Assembly (NCBI GenBank): GCA_001647635.1
Contig: CP014761.1
Coordinates: 3,472,001-3,536,000, forward strand
Source: Leifsonia xyli
GTDB taxonomy: Bacteria > Actinomycetota > Actinomycetes > Actinomycetales > Microbacteriaceae
Direction of reading: 5' to 3'
DNA length: 64,000 nucleotides
The translations under genes were made by a program, and so were the position numbers. Under the pieces are notes generated by a model. The model worked only from the letters and a program-made list of their open reading frames with translations. It ran no database searches and was not told where the DNA came from. This document shows, piece after piece, positions 8,130 through 16,600 of the stretch; the stretch's first letter is position 1, and each line of letters opens with the position of its first letter.

Positions 8130-8621
8130 ATGTCCCACCACACCACGTCCACGCGCACGAACCCGGACCCGTCGGCACCCCGGCGGCGGATGTCGGGGGT
8201 GGGCCGGGTGCTCGTCTTCGTCTACGGCGTGCTCGCGCTCGCCGCGACCGGCCGCAGCGTCTTCCAGATCATCGACCGCTACCACGAGGCGCCCGTCGCC
8301 TTCACGCTGTCGGCGCTCGCCGCGGTCGTCTACATCGTCGCCACGATCGCGCTGATCGCGCCGGGGCGCGTCTGGTACCGCGTGGCGTGGATCACGATCA
8401 GCTTCGAGCTCGCCGGCGTGCTGATCATCGGGTCGCTGAGCCTCTTCGCCCCGGCGGTGCTCGGGTTGCACGACATCGACCCGTTCGGGCGCGACGCGAC
8501 GGTCTGGTCCGTCTACGGGATGGGGTACCTGTTCATCCCGCTCGTGCTGCCGGTGCTCGGGATGCTGTGGCTGCGCCGCCACCCGCCCGTCGACGCGCCC
8601 GCGGGCGAGGTGATGTCGTGA
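8130..8621 (+). CDS. Four-helix membrane protein, function unknown
   Basis: A 163-residue protein with a polar N-terminal 25 residues, then four hydrophobic segments at about 26-44 (VGRVLVFVYGVLALAATG), 56-78, 86-108 and 130-150. I do not recognise a family with confidence. A TAGAAT box at 8117-8122 sits 7 nt before the ATG with no ribosome-binding site, indicating its own leaderless promoter between truB and ribF. The stop overlaps the ribF start as GTGA, so translation of ribF is probably coupled to it. Confidence 0.8.
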   Translation: MSHHTTSTRTNPDPSAPRRRMSGVGRVLVFVYGVLALAATGRSVFQIIDRYHEAPVAFTLSALAAVVYIVATIALIAPGRVWYRVAWITISFELAGVLIIGSLSLFAPAVLGLHDIDPFGRDATVWSVYGMGYLFIPLVLPVLGMLWLRRHPPVDAPAGEVMS

Positions 8622-9562
8622 AGGTCTTCCACGCGGTCGAGGAGGTCCCGGACGGCTGGGGACCGTCGGCGGTCACCATCGGCAAGTTCGACGGCGTCCA
8701 CACCGGGCACCGCGCGGTGATCGACCGCCTGCGGGCCGTCGCCGCCGAGCGCGGGCTGGTGTCGACGGTCATCACGTTCGACCGCAACCCGCTCGAGGTG
8801 CTGGCGCCCGAGAAGTGCCCGGCGTCGCTGGTGAGCAACGCGCAGAAGCTCGACCTGCTCGCCTCGACCGGGGTGGATGCGACCCTCATGGTCCACTTCG
8901 ACCGGGCGCTCGCGGGCCTTCCTCCCGAGGAGTTCGTGCACCGCATCCTGGTCGACCGGCTGCACGCCGCGGCCGTGCTGGTCGGCAGTGACTTCCGCTT
9001 CGGAGCCCGGGGCGCAGGGGATGTGGCGCTGCTGCGCGAGTTGGGCGTGACCTACGGGTTCACCGTCGAGCTGATCGACGACGTGCGGCCCGAGCACGGC
9101 CGGCGGGTGTCCTCCACGTGGATCCGGGAGCTGCTCGCCGACGGCGACGTCGACCACGCGACCGAGCTGCTCGGGTCGGCACCGACCGTCCGCGGTCTCG
9201 TGGTGCACGGCGCGGCGCGCGGACGTGAACTCGGCTACCCGACGGCGAACCTCTCGCCGGAGTCGGAGGGCCTCATCCCGGCCGACGGCGTGTACGCGGG
9301 CTGGCTGACCGACGGGGGCGAGCGCTACCCGGCGGCGATCTCGGTCGGCAACAACCCGACGTTCGAGGGTGTGCCGCACAAGCAGGTCGAGGCGTACGTG
9401 CTCGACCGCGAACTCGACCTGTACGACCACACGGTCGAGGTGTCGTTCGTGCACCGCATCCGTGGGATGGTCGCCTACACCGGCGTCGAGCCGCTGATCG
9501 CGCAGATCGCGGACGACGTGGAGCAGGCGCGGCGCATCCTGGGCGCGGGCGAGCCGTCCTGA
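8618..9562 (+). CDS. ribF: Bifunctional riboflavin kinase / FAD synthetase
   Basis: A 314-residue enzyme that phosphorylates riboflavin to FMN and adenylates FMN to FAD. The N-terminal nucleotidyltransferase domain (about 1-185) carries the GKFDGVHTGH motif with its HxGH-type active site and the SSTWIR signature. The C-terminal kinase domain (about 190-310) carries GRELGYPTANL, containing the PTAN metal/ATP motif, followed by GVYAGW. The GTG start overlaps the preceding membrane-protein stop by 4 nt. The 3' end overlaps the next MFS gene by one base (TGATG). Confidence 0.96.
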   Translation: MKVFHAVEEVPDGWGPSAVTIGKFDGVHTGHRAVIDRLRAVAAERGLVSTVITFDRNPLEVLAPEKCPASLVSNAQKLDLLASTGVDATLMVHFDRALAGLPPEEFVHRILVDRLHAAAVLVGSDFRFGARGAGDVALLRELGVTYGFTVELIDDVRPEHGRRVSSTWIRELLADGDVDHATELLGSAPTVRGLVVHGAARGRELGYPTANLSPESEGLIPADGVYAGWLTDGGERYPAAISVGNNPTFEGVPHKQVEAYVLDRELDLYDHTVEVSFVHRIRGMVAYTGVEPLIAQIADDVEQARRILGAGEPS

Positions 9563-10782
9563 TGGCGGACTCCTCTCCGGCCGCGGAACGGCGGCCGCTC
9601 TGGCACGGCCGCGCGATCGCGCTGGTCGGCATCCTGCTCGTCGCCGCCAACCTCCGCACCGCGGTCGCGGCGCTGTCGCCGATCTTCGCCGAGATCCGCA
9701 CCGAGTTCGAGGTGTCGAGCATCGGCGTCGGACTGCTCGGGATGCTGCCGCCGGTCTGCTTCGCGCTGTTCGGCCTGATCGCGCCATCGTTCACGCGGAA
9801 GCTCAAGCTCGAGACTGTCGTGCTGCTCGCGCTCGGCGTCATCCTGCTCGGCCATCTCATCCGGGCGTCGGCCACGTCGTTCGCGCTGCTCGCGATCGGC
9901 TCGGCCGTGACCTTCGCCGGGATGGGCGTGGGCAACGTCCTGCTGCCGCCGCTCGTGAAGCGGTATTTCCCGGACCGGATCGGGCTGGTCACCTCCCTCT
10001 ACGCGACGGTGATGTCGGTCTCGACGCTGCTCCCGCCGCTGGTCGCCGTGCCGGTCGCAGACGCGGCGGGCTGGCATGTCTCGGTGGGCATGTGGGGGCT
10101 GGTGAGCCTGCTCGCCATCCTGCCGTGGCTGCGCATCCTGATCACCCACCGGCCCGCGCACCCCGATCACGACGTCGACGTCGAGAAGGCGCAGCCGGCC
10201 ATGGCGGGACGGGTCTGGCACTCGTCGCTCGCTTGGGCGCTTGCGGTCGTCTTCGCCGTGTCGAGCCTCAACGCGTACGCGATGTTCGCGTGGCTTCCGC
10301 AGATCCTGCACGATGTCGCGGGCACCCCGCCGGTCGAGGCGGGCGCCCTGCTCTCGGTGTATGCCGGGATGGGCATACCGGCCGGGCTGCTCGTGCCCCT
10401 GCTGGCCGCGCGGATGCGGAACGTCGCCATCCTGATCTACGCGGGCGTCGCGTTCTTCGTCGCCGGCTACCTCGGGCTGATCCTCGCGCCGGGTGCGGCG
10501 ACGTGGCTGTGGGTCGCGTTCGCCGGCCTCGGGCCGCTGCTGTTCCCGCTGTGCCTCGTGCTGATCAACGTGCGGACGCGGACGCACGCGGGTTCGGTCG
10601 CGCTGAGCGGCTTCACGCAGGGCCTGGGCTACACGCTCGGCGCCCTCGGGCCGCTCGCGGTCGGCGTGCTGCACCAGCTGACCGGCTCCTGGACGCTCGC
10701 GCTGCTCGTGCTGACCGCGACCGTGCTCGCGGCCGCCGTGGCCGGCGCCGTCGTCGCACGCCCCCGCTTCCTCGAGGACTGA
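9562..10782 (+). CDS. MFS transporter, CynX/NimT (cyanate/nitroimidazole-type) family
   Basis: A 406-residue, 12-helix major facilitator. The block VAANLRTAVAALSPIFAEI at about residues 20-38, right after a short cytoplasmic N-terminus, is typical of the CynX/NimT/YycB group, as is the GMGVGNVLLPPLVKRYFPDR segment in TM4-5. Members include cyanate, 2-nitroimidazole and unknown-substrate carriers, so the substrate cannot be set. It starts one base inside the ribF stop and is probably read with it; there is no nearby regulator. Confidence 0.85.
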   Translation: MADSSPAAERRPLWHGRAIALVGILLVAANLRTAVAALSPIFAEIRTEFEVSSIGVGLLGMLPPVCFALFGLIAPSFTRKLKLETVVLLALGVILLGHLIRASATSFALLAIGSAVTFAGMGVGNVLLPPLVKRYFPDRIGLVTSLYATVMSVSTLLPPLVAVPVADAAGWHVSVGMWGLVSLLAILPWLRILITHRPAHPDHDVDVEKAQPAMAGRVWHSSLAWALAVVFAVSSLNAYAMFAWLPQILHDVAGTPPVEAGALLSVYAGMGIPAGLLVPLLAARMRNVAILIYAGVAFFVAGYLGLILAPGAATWLWVAFAGLGPLLFPLCLVLINVRTRTHAGSVALSGFTQGLGYTLGALGPLAVGVLHQLTGSWTLALLVLTATVLAAAVAGAVVARPRFLED

Positions 10783-10854
10783 CCGGCCGGATCCGGCAGT
10801 CTCGATCGGCTCCTCCGGTTCTAGCCTGGGTGGGTTCGAGATCGGAGCGGGATC

Positions 10855-11988
10855 ATGGGATGGACCACCAAGAACCTCACGACGAGCACACCGGGCGCTC
10901 GCCTCGCCGTCTACCAGCCCACTGCGTGGCTCTTCGCGCAGTTCACCCGTCACGTCGTGTTCCAGGGGTTCGACTTCACGAACGGCGACGACGGCCAGCT
11001 CTACGAGCTGTACTGCAGCGCCAGCGACGACTGGCACGTCAAGGACCTCGTGTCGGAGGCGGGCGGCGCACCGGCAGCCACGAACGCGAACGGCTACATC
11101 TGGGCGCACCAGGGGTCGCAGCACGTGGTCTACCAGGGACGCCAGTTCGACGGGCACGTGCACGAGCTCTGGTACACGAGCGACGACGGCTGGAACGCGA
11201 ACGACCTGACGAACGCCGCGCACGCGCCTCTCGCGCTCGGCCAGCCCTCCGGCTACGAGACGTACTACGACGGAGCGCAGCGGGTCGTCTACCAGGGCCG
11301 GGACCTGCACGTGCACGAGCTGCGCAACTCCGGCGACGGCTGGCAGCACCTCGACCTTACCGCCGCGGCGGCCGCGCCGAACGCGTCCCCGACCTCGGCG
11401 CCCGTCGGCTACTCCTTCGAGGACCAGCACACGGCCCACGTCCTGGTCCACACGGAGGCGGACTCGGGGAACGGGCACATCATCGAGTACTGGTCGGACG
11501 GCTCTGGCTGGCGCTGGGCCGACCTCACCGCGACGGTCGGTGCGCCCGTCGTCTCACCGTGCGAGAGCATCCACGGGTACGTGTTCCGCGGGGAGGGGAC
11601 GCAGCACATCGACTACGTCGGCACCGACGGTCACGTCCACGAGCTGTGGTGGTACTACCCGACGGGCTGGCATCACAACGACCTGACCGCCGCGTCGCGC
11701 ACGACCACGCTCGCGCTCGCGGGGTCCAGTCCGGCCGGGTACGCCTTCGAGTCCGGGCGCCTTCAGCCGGACGCGACGCAGCACGTCTGGTACGCGGGGA
11801 CCGACTCCCTGCTCCACGAGCTGTGGTACGGATCCGGGGTGTGGCACTTCAACGACGTCGCGGCGGCCGTCGGTGCGCCGCCGGTGATCGGCGACGCGGC
11901 TGCCTTCGTGGAGGTGGACGACGGCACGCAGAACGTCTTCTACCTCAGCGACGCGCACCAGATCATCGAGCTGCGCTGGCGTCCCTGA
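10855..11988 (+). CDS. Cytosolic seven-bladed beta-propeller, fucose-lectin-like
   Basis: A 377-residue protein made almost wholly of repeats of about 54 residues. Their core reads QHVVYQG, then GHVHELWY, then GW followed by NDLTAA. Repeat starts fall near residues 33, 90, 143, 195, 250, 308 and 359. The last repeat stops after its HELW-like strand (IIELRW), and the N-terminus supplies the missing GW-NLT strand (GWTTKNLTT), so the ring closes by a split blade. This resembles the fucose-specific lectin superfamily. There is no signal peptide, Tat motif, membrane segment or catalytic domain. It has its own promoter (TAGCCT at 10822-10827) and ribosome-binding site. Ligand and role are unknown. 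Confidence 0.75.
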   Translation: MGWTTKNLTTSTPGARLAVYQPTAWLFAQFTRHVVFQGFDFTNGDDGQLYELYCSASDDWHVKDLVSEAGGAPAATNANGYIWAHQGSQHVVYQGRQFDGHVHELWYTSDDGWNANDLTNAAHAPLALGQPSGYETYYDGAQRVVYQGRDLHVHELRNSGDGWQHLDLTAAAAAPNASPTSAPVGYSFEDQHTAHVLVHTEADSGNGHIIEYWSDGSGWRWADLTATVGAPVVSPCESIHGYVFRGEGTQHIDYVGTDGHVHELWWYYPTGWHHNDLTAASRTTTLALAGSSPAGYAFESGRLQPDATQHVWYAGTDSLLHELWYGSGVWHFNDVAAAVGAPPVIGDAAAFVEVDDGTQNVFYLSDAHQIIELRWRP

Positions 11989-11998
11989 GCCGGGGCCG

Positions 11999-12961
11999 CT
12001 AGGGGAGGAGGTGCGCGCGGTGGATGAGGGCCGCGGCGCCGATGAGCGGTCCCTCCGACGAGAGGCCTGACGGGACGATGCGGACCTTCCGCACGAACGG
12101 GAAGTAGTGCTCGGCGATCACGGCGCGCATGTGGTCGAAGAGGTCGGGCGTCGAGTGCGAGAACCCGCCGCCGATCGCGACGAGCTCCAGGTCGAGCAGT
12201 GCGGTCGCGGACGCGATCGCGTGCCCGACCGCGCGGCCGGTGCGGGCGATGGCCTCGCGGGCGACCGCGTCGCCGGCCGCGTATGCCGCCGCCAGCTCCT
12301 CGCCGGTCGATCCCTCGAAGCCGTGGTGCCGCGCCCACGCGACGGTGTGCGGGCCGGAGGCCATCGCCTCCAGCGCGAACGGGCTGCCGAAGGTGTCCTC
12401 GCCCCGGATGTCGCCGACCTCGACATGGCCGATGTGACCGGCGTTGCCCGTCGGGCCGGTGATCACGCGGCCGCCCACGATGAGGCCGCCACCGATGCCG
12501 GTGGAGATGACCATGCCCATCACGTTCTCGACGCCCTGTGCGGCGCCGACCCAGTGCTCCGCCATGGTGATGGCGACGCCGTCCATCTCCAGCGTGACGG
12601 GCACGTCGAGGCCGAGCTCCGCCGCGACGCGCGAGACGAAGTCGCGCATGGGGTAGTCGCGCCAGTGCGGGACGTTGAGCGGCGAGACGAGACCCTGCGT
12701 GCGGTCGATCGGGCCCGCGCTGCCGATGCCGACGCCGACGACCCGGCCGCCCTCGGGCAGGGCCGCGAATGCGGCGCGCACGACGCCGCCCACCGACTCC
12801 TCGAGCTCCGGGACGGTCGCGTTGCGCCCGGTCGGGCGGCGGTGGCGCGATCCCTCGACCAGGCGCCCCTCGGTGTCGACGAGGGCCGCCTCCACCTTCG
12901 TGCCGCCGAAGTCGACGGCGAGGGCGAACAGGGCAGAGCTGGGCTGGAGGTCCGTGGGCAC
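11999..12961 (-). CDS. ROK-family sugar kinase (glucokinase-like)
   Basis: A 320-residue ROK protein without an N-terminal HTH, so a kinase rather than a repressor. The ATP-binding motif DFGGTK is at about residues 14-19, the sugar-binding/catalytic Asp region VTLEMDGVAIT near 125, and GPTGNAGHIGHVEVG near 170. The usual CxCGxxGCxE zinc motif is not evident after the His. Substrate could be glucose, N-acetylmannosamine or another hexose. GTG at 12961 is chosen because a TATCGT box (complement of 12968-12973) lies 6 nt upstream; longer starts would include the operator palindrome. It diverges from the SorC regulator and converges on the lectin gene with only 10 nt between. Confidence 0.88.
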   Translation of the reverse strand: MPTDLQPSSALFALAVDFGGTKVEAALVDTEGRLVEGSRHRRPTGRNATVPELEESVGGVVRAAFAALPEGGRVVGVGIGSAGPIDRTQGLVSPLNVPHWRDYPMRDFVSRVAAELGLDVPVTLEMDGVAITMAEHWVGAAQGVENVMGMVISTGIGGGLIVGGRVITGPTGNAGHIGHVEVGDIRGEDTFGSPFALEAMASGPHTVAWARHHGFEGSTGEELAAAYAAGDAVAREAIARTGRAVGHAIASATALLDLELVAIGGGFSHSTPDLFDHMRAVIAEHYFPFVRKVRIVPSGLSSEGPLIGAAALIHRAHLLP

Positions 12962-12967
12962 GACTAA

Positions 12968-13046
12968 ACGATAGACGAGACCGGCCGTGCTCATTTGAGC
13001 ACTCACCACGCACATGTTGCTCGCTTGCGCGGACGCTTCCTAAGCT
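12968..13046. promoter_or_regulatory. Divergent ROK / SorC promoter with palindromic operator
   Basis: A palindrome GTGCTCA-TT-TGAGCAC occupies 12987-13002 (7-bp arms, 2-nt centre). It overlaps the expected -35 of the ROK gene (-10 TATCGT as complement of 12968-12973). On the other side, the SorC promoter reads TTGCTC (13017-13022) and TAAGCT (13041-13046) with 18-bp spacing; the -35 itself repeats a TGCTC half-site. One regulator dimer or tetramer could control both directions. Confidence 0.65.
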
Positions 13047-13052
13047 TGAGGG

Positions 13053-14036
13053 GTGGCCCTGAACGATTCCGACGAGATCCTCGCCGTCAAAGCCGCAGAG
13101 CTCTACTACGAGGCCGGCAAGACGCAGGATGAGATCGGCGTCGCTCTGAACGTCTCCCGCTGGAAGGTCGGCCGCCTCCTCGTCGCCGCCCGCGAGCACG
13201 GGTTCGTGCGCATCGAGATCGTGCACCCGAGCGCTCGCCGCTTCTCGCTGGAGCGCGAGCTGTGCGGCTTCTACGGCCTGGAGGACGCGGTGGTCGTCCC
13301 CGCCGCGGAGTCCGACGCCGAGGTGCAGGGCCGCGTCGCCCAGGCGGCCGCCGACTACCTGACCACGCTGCGTCCCGTCCCGCGCACGCTCGGCGTGAGC
13401 TGGGGCCGCACCCTGCATGCCGTCGCCGCGCGCCTGCGCCCCGGCTGGGCCGTCGGCGTCAACCCGGTGCAGATCAACGGGAGTGTCTCGTCCACCCGTC
13501 AGGCCACCGCGGCCGCCGACACCGCCGTGGTCATCGCGCGCAAGGCGCAGGGCACGGCCACGCTGCTCCCCAGCCCCGCCATCTTCGAGCACGCCGCCAC
13601 CCGCCGCGCGATCGAGGCCGATCGCTCGGTGCAGAGCGTGCTCGAACTCGCCCGCAACGCGAGCGCCTACCTGTTCAGCGCCGGAGTCGTCGACACCAGC
13701 TCGGTGCACGTCGACTCCGGCTACCTGTCGGTCGAGGATGTGGCCCGGCTCGCCGAGAAAGGCGCGGTCGGCGACGTCGTCGGCCGCTTCATCACCGACG
13801 ACGGCCAGGTCGCTGATCCCGAGCTCGACGCGCGCACGCTGGGGCTCAGCCTCGACGAGCTCCGGGCAGCGCGCACATCCATCGCGGTCATCGCCGGGGA
13901 GGCGAAGCACCGGGTCGCGCACGCCGTCGTGGCGAGCGGCCTGTGCACCACCCTCATCACCGACGAGGCCACCGCCAACGATCTGCTCGGCCGCACCGCG
14001 CCGAGCGCCACGGCCGACCAGGTCGCGGCACAGTAA
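13053..14036 (+). CDS. SorC/DeoR-type sugar-phosphate-responsive regulator
   Basis: A 327-residue regulator of the SorC family (as in B. subtilis DeoR and CggR). An N-terminal HTH at about residues 8-55 (AAELYYEAGKTQDEIGVALN, then VSRWKVGRLLVAA) is followed by a large sugar-phosphate-binding domain with the conserved segment TLGVSWGRTL near residue 112. It is immediately upstream of deoC (11 nt), so deoxyribose-5-phosphate is the most likely effector, as for Bacillus DeoR; that is inference. The GTG start follows TAAGCT by 6 nt, so it is leaderless. The likely operator lies at 12987-13002. Confidence 0.88.
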   Translation: MALNDSDEILAVKAAELYYEAGKTQDEIGVALNVSRWKVGRLLVAAREHGFVRIEIVHPSARRFSLERELCGFYGLEDAVVVPAAESDAEVQGRVAQAAADYLTTLRPVPRTLGVSWGRTLHAVAARLRPGWAVGVNPVQINGSVSSTRQATAAADTAVVIARKAQGTATLLPSPAIFEHAATRRAIEADRSVQSVLELARNASAYLFSAGVVDTSSVHVDSGYLSVEDVARLAEKGAVGDVVGRFITDDGQVADPELDARTLGLSLDELRAARTSIAVIAGEAKHRVAHAVVASGLCTTLITDEATANDLLGRTAPSATADQVAAQ

Positions 14037-14047
14037 TGGAGGACCAC

Positions 14048-15085
14048 ATGACCATCGAGACCACGCCGCCCGTGCGCACGCTCGCGCCGGCGGCCCGCGC
14101 CGTCGAGGTGCTCGGCGGCGACCTCACCGAGGGATCGCTGCGGCGCTACCTGGGCGGCATCCCGGGCGTGGACGCGGTCGGCCTGGAGCAGCGCGCCGCC
14201 GGCCTCGGCACGCGCTCGATCAAGACGACCAGCAAGAAGTGGGCCCTCGACACCGTCATCGAGCTCATCGACCTCACCACGCTGGAGGGCGCGGACACGC
14301 CCGGCAAGGTGCGCTCGCTCGTCGCCAAGGCGCTCACCCCCGACCCGTCGGACCTGACCGCTCCGCGTCCCGCGGCCGTCTGCGTCTACGGCGACATGGT
14401 CCCGTACGCGGTGGAGGCGCTCGGCGCGTCCCACGCCGGGGCGGTCCGCCGCGCCGGCGGCCAGGGTGGAATCAACGTCGCCGCTGTCGCCACCGCCTTC
14501 CCGAGCGGGCGCGCGTCCCTGAAGGTCAAGCTCGCCGACACGGCGGATGCCGTGGCCGCGGGCGCCGACGAGATCGACATGGTCATCGACCGTGGGGCCT
14601 TCCTCTCCGGACGCTACGGCCAGGTGTTCGACGAGATCGTCGCCGTGAAGGAGGCCTGCCGCCGCGAGGACGGCACGTACGCCCACCTCAAAGTGATCCT
14701 CGAGACCGGCGAGCTGAACACCTACGACAACGTGCGCCGCGCATCCTGGCTCAGCATCCTGGCCGGCGGCGACTTCATCAAGACCTCCACCGGCAAGGTG
14801 TCGCCCGCGGCGACCCTGCCCGTCACGCTGCTCATGCTGGAGGTCGTGCGCGACTGGCATCGGCTCACCGGCGAGGAGATCGGCGTGAAGCCCGCCGGCG
14901 GCATCCGCTCCTCGAAGGACGCCATCAAATACCTCGTCACCGTCGCCGAGACCGTCGGCGAGCACTGGCTGCAGCCGCACCTGTTCCGGTTCGGCGCGTC
15001 CAGCCTCCTCAACGACGTGCTGCTGCAGCGGCAGAAGCTGACGACCGGGCACTACTCCGGCGCCGACTACGTGACGATCGACTGA
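14048..15085 (+). CDS. deoC: Deoxyribose-phosphate aldolase, long (eukaryote-like) form
   Basis: A 345-residue class I aldolase that splits 2-deoxyribose-5-phosphate into glyceraldehyde-3-phosphate and acetaldehyde. The Schiff-base Lys is in GGDFIKTSTGK (about residue 242) and the proton-relay Lys in VKPAGGIRSSKDA. Usual bacterial DeoC is 215-260 residues; this one has about 70 extra N-terminal residues and a long C-terminus (WLQPHLFRFGASSLLND). It matches, as I recall it, the vertebrate DERA pattern (IDLTTL near the start, FRIGASTLL at the end). The ATG at 14048 has GGAGGA upstream; the open frame extending to 13943 lies inside the regulator. It is followed by two aldehyde dehydrogenases. 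Confidence 0.94.
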   Translation: MTIETTPPVRTLAPAARAVEVLGGDLTEGSLRRYLGGIPGVDAVGLEQRAAGLGTRSIKTTSKKWALDTVIELIDLTTLEGADTPGKVRSLVAKALTPDPSDLTAPRPAAVCVYGDMVPYAVEALGASHAGAVRRAGGQGGINVAAVATAFPSGRASLKVKLADTADAVAAGADEIDMVIDRGAFLSGRYGQVFDEIVAVKEACRREDGTYAHLKVILETGELNTYDNVRRASWLSILAGGDFIKTSTGKVSPAATLPVTLLMLEVVRDWHRLTGEEIGVKPAGGIRSSKDAIKYLVTVAETVGEHWLQPHLFRFGASSLLNDVLLQRQKLTTGHYSGADYVTID

Positions 15086-15103
15086 CCCGAAACGAGAACT
15101 GAC

Positions 15104-16600
15104 ATGAGCTTCCTCGAATACGCCCCGGCTCCCGAGTCGCGGTCGATCCTCAACCTGCGCGACGAATACGGCCTGTTCATCGACGGCGAGTTCGTCGCCG
15201 GTCACGGCACGCCGTTCCAGACCATCTCCCCGGCCACCGAGGAGCGCCTGGCGACCATCGCGACCGCCGACGCGTCCGATGTGGACACCGCCGTCGCCGC
15301 CGCCCGCCGGGCCTACGACCGCGTCTGGTCGCGGATGAGCGGCAGCGACCGCGGCAAGTACCTGTTCCGCATCGCGCGGCTCATCCAGGAGCGCTCCCGC
15401 GAGCTCGCCGTCGCGGAGAGCCTCGACAACGGCAAGCCGATCAAGGAGAGCCGGGATGTCGACGTCCCGCTCGTCGCCGCCTGGTTCTTCTACTACGCGG
15501 GATGGGCGGACAAGCTGGAGCACGCCGGCCTCGGCCCCGCGCCCCGCGCGCTGGGTGTCGCGGCGCAGGTCATCCCGTGGAACTTCCCGCTGCTGATGCT
15601 CGCGTGGAAGATCGCCCCGGCGCTCGCAGCCGGCAACACGGTCGTGCTGAAGCCGGCCGAGACCACGCCGCTCACCGCGCTGCTGTTCGCGGAGATCGTG
15701 CAGCAGGCCGACCTGCCCGCCGGTGTCGTCAACATCGTCACGGGCGCGGGCGAGACCGGCCGCGAGCTGGTCGCGCACCCCGACGTGAACAAGGTCGCCT
15801 TCACCGGCTCGACCGCGGTCGGACGCGAGATCGCCCGCACGGTCGCCGGCACCTCCAAGAAGCTGACGCTGGAGCTCGGCGGCAAGGCCGCGAACATCGT
15901 CTTCGACGACGCGCCCATCGACCAGGCGATCGAGGGCATCGTCAACGGGATCTTCTTCAACCAGGGCCACGTCTGCTGCGCCGGCAGCCGCCTGCTGGTG
16001 CAGGAGAGCATCCACGACGAGGTCGTCGACCGGCTGAAGCGCCGCCTGTCGACACTGCGCCTCGGCGACCCCCTCGACAAGAACACCGACATCGGAGCCA
16101 TCAACTCCGCCGAGCAGCTGCAGCGCATCCGCGAGCTGTCCGACATCGGCGAGGCCGAAGGCGCCGAACGCTGGACCGCCGACTGCGCCATCCCCGAGAA
16201 CGGGTTCTGGTTCGCGCCGACGATCTTCGACAACGTCTCGACCAGCCACCGCATCGCCCGCGAGGAGATCTTCGGCCCGGTGCTGTCGGTGCTGACCTTC
16301 CGCACGCCGGCGGAGGCCATCGCCAAGGCGAACAACACGCCGTACGGCCTGTCCGCCGGCATCTGGTCCGACAAGGGCAGCCGCATCCTCGCCGTCGCCG
16401 ACCAGCTTCGCGCGGGCGTCGTCTGGGCGAACACCTTCAACCGCTTCGACCCGGCGAGCCCGTTCGGCGGCTACAAGGAGTCGGGCTACGGCCGCGAGGG
16501 CGGCCGCCACGGTCTCGGCGCCTACCTGGTGCCCGGCCGATCGCTGCCCGCCGCGGCATCCATCCCCGCCCGCCTCGCTCGCAAGGGAGCATCCAAGTGA
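15104..16600 (+). CDS. NAD(P)-dependent aldehyde dehydrogenase (catalytic partner)
   Basis: A 498-residue ALDH-superfamily enzyme, complete and with all catalytic residues: Asn in VIPWNFPLLM (about 164), the nucleotide-loop FTGSTAVG, the general-base Glu in LTLELGGK (about 256) and the nucleophile Cys in NQGHVCC (Cys 291 or 292). The C-terminus has the SPFGGYKESGYGREGG oligomerisation/active-site signature. Placed 18 nt after deoC, it most probably oxidises the acetaldehyde released by DeoC to acetate. Its stop overlaps the start of the truncated second ALDH as GTGA, so both are made together. Confidence 0.93.
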   Translation: MSFLEYAPAPESRSILNLRDEYGLFIDGEFVAGHGTPFQTISPATEERLATIATADASDVDTAVAAARRAYDRVWSRMSGSDRGKYLFRIARLIQERSRELAVAESLDNGKPIKESRDVDVPLVAAWFFYYAGWADKLEHAGLGPAPRALGVAAQVIPWNFPLLMLAWKIAPALAAGNTVVLKPAETTPLTALLFAEIVQQADLPAGVVNIVTGAGETGRELVAHPDVNKVAFTGSTAVGREIARTVAGTSKKLTLELGGKAANIVFDDAPIDQAIEGIVNGIFFNQGHVCCAGSRLLVQESIHDEVVDRLKRRLSTLRLGDPLDKNTDIGAINSAEQLQRIRELSDIGEAEGAERWTADCAIPENGFWFAPTIFDNVSTSHRIAREEIFGPVLSVLTFRTPAEAIAKANNTPYGLSAGIWSDKGSRILAVADQLRAGVVWANTFNRFDPASPFGGYKESGYGREGGRHGLGAYLVPGRSLPAAASIPARLARKGASK

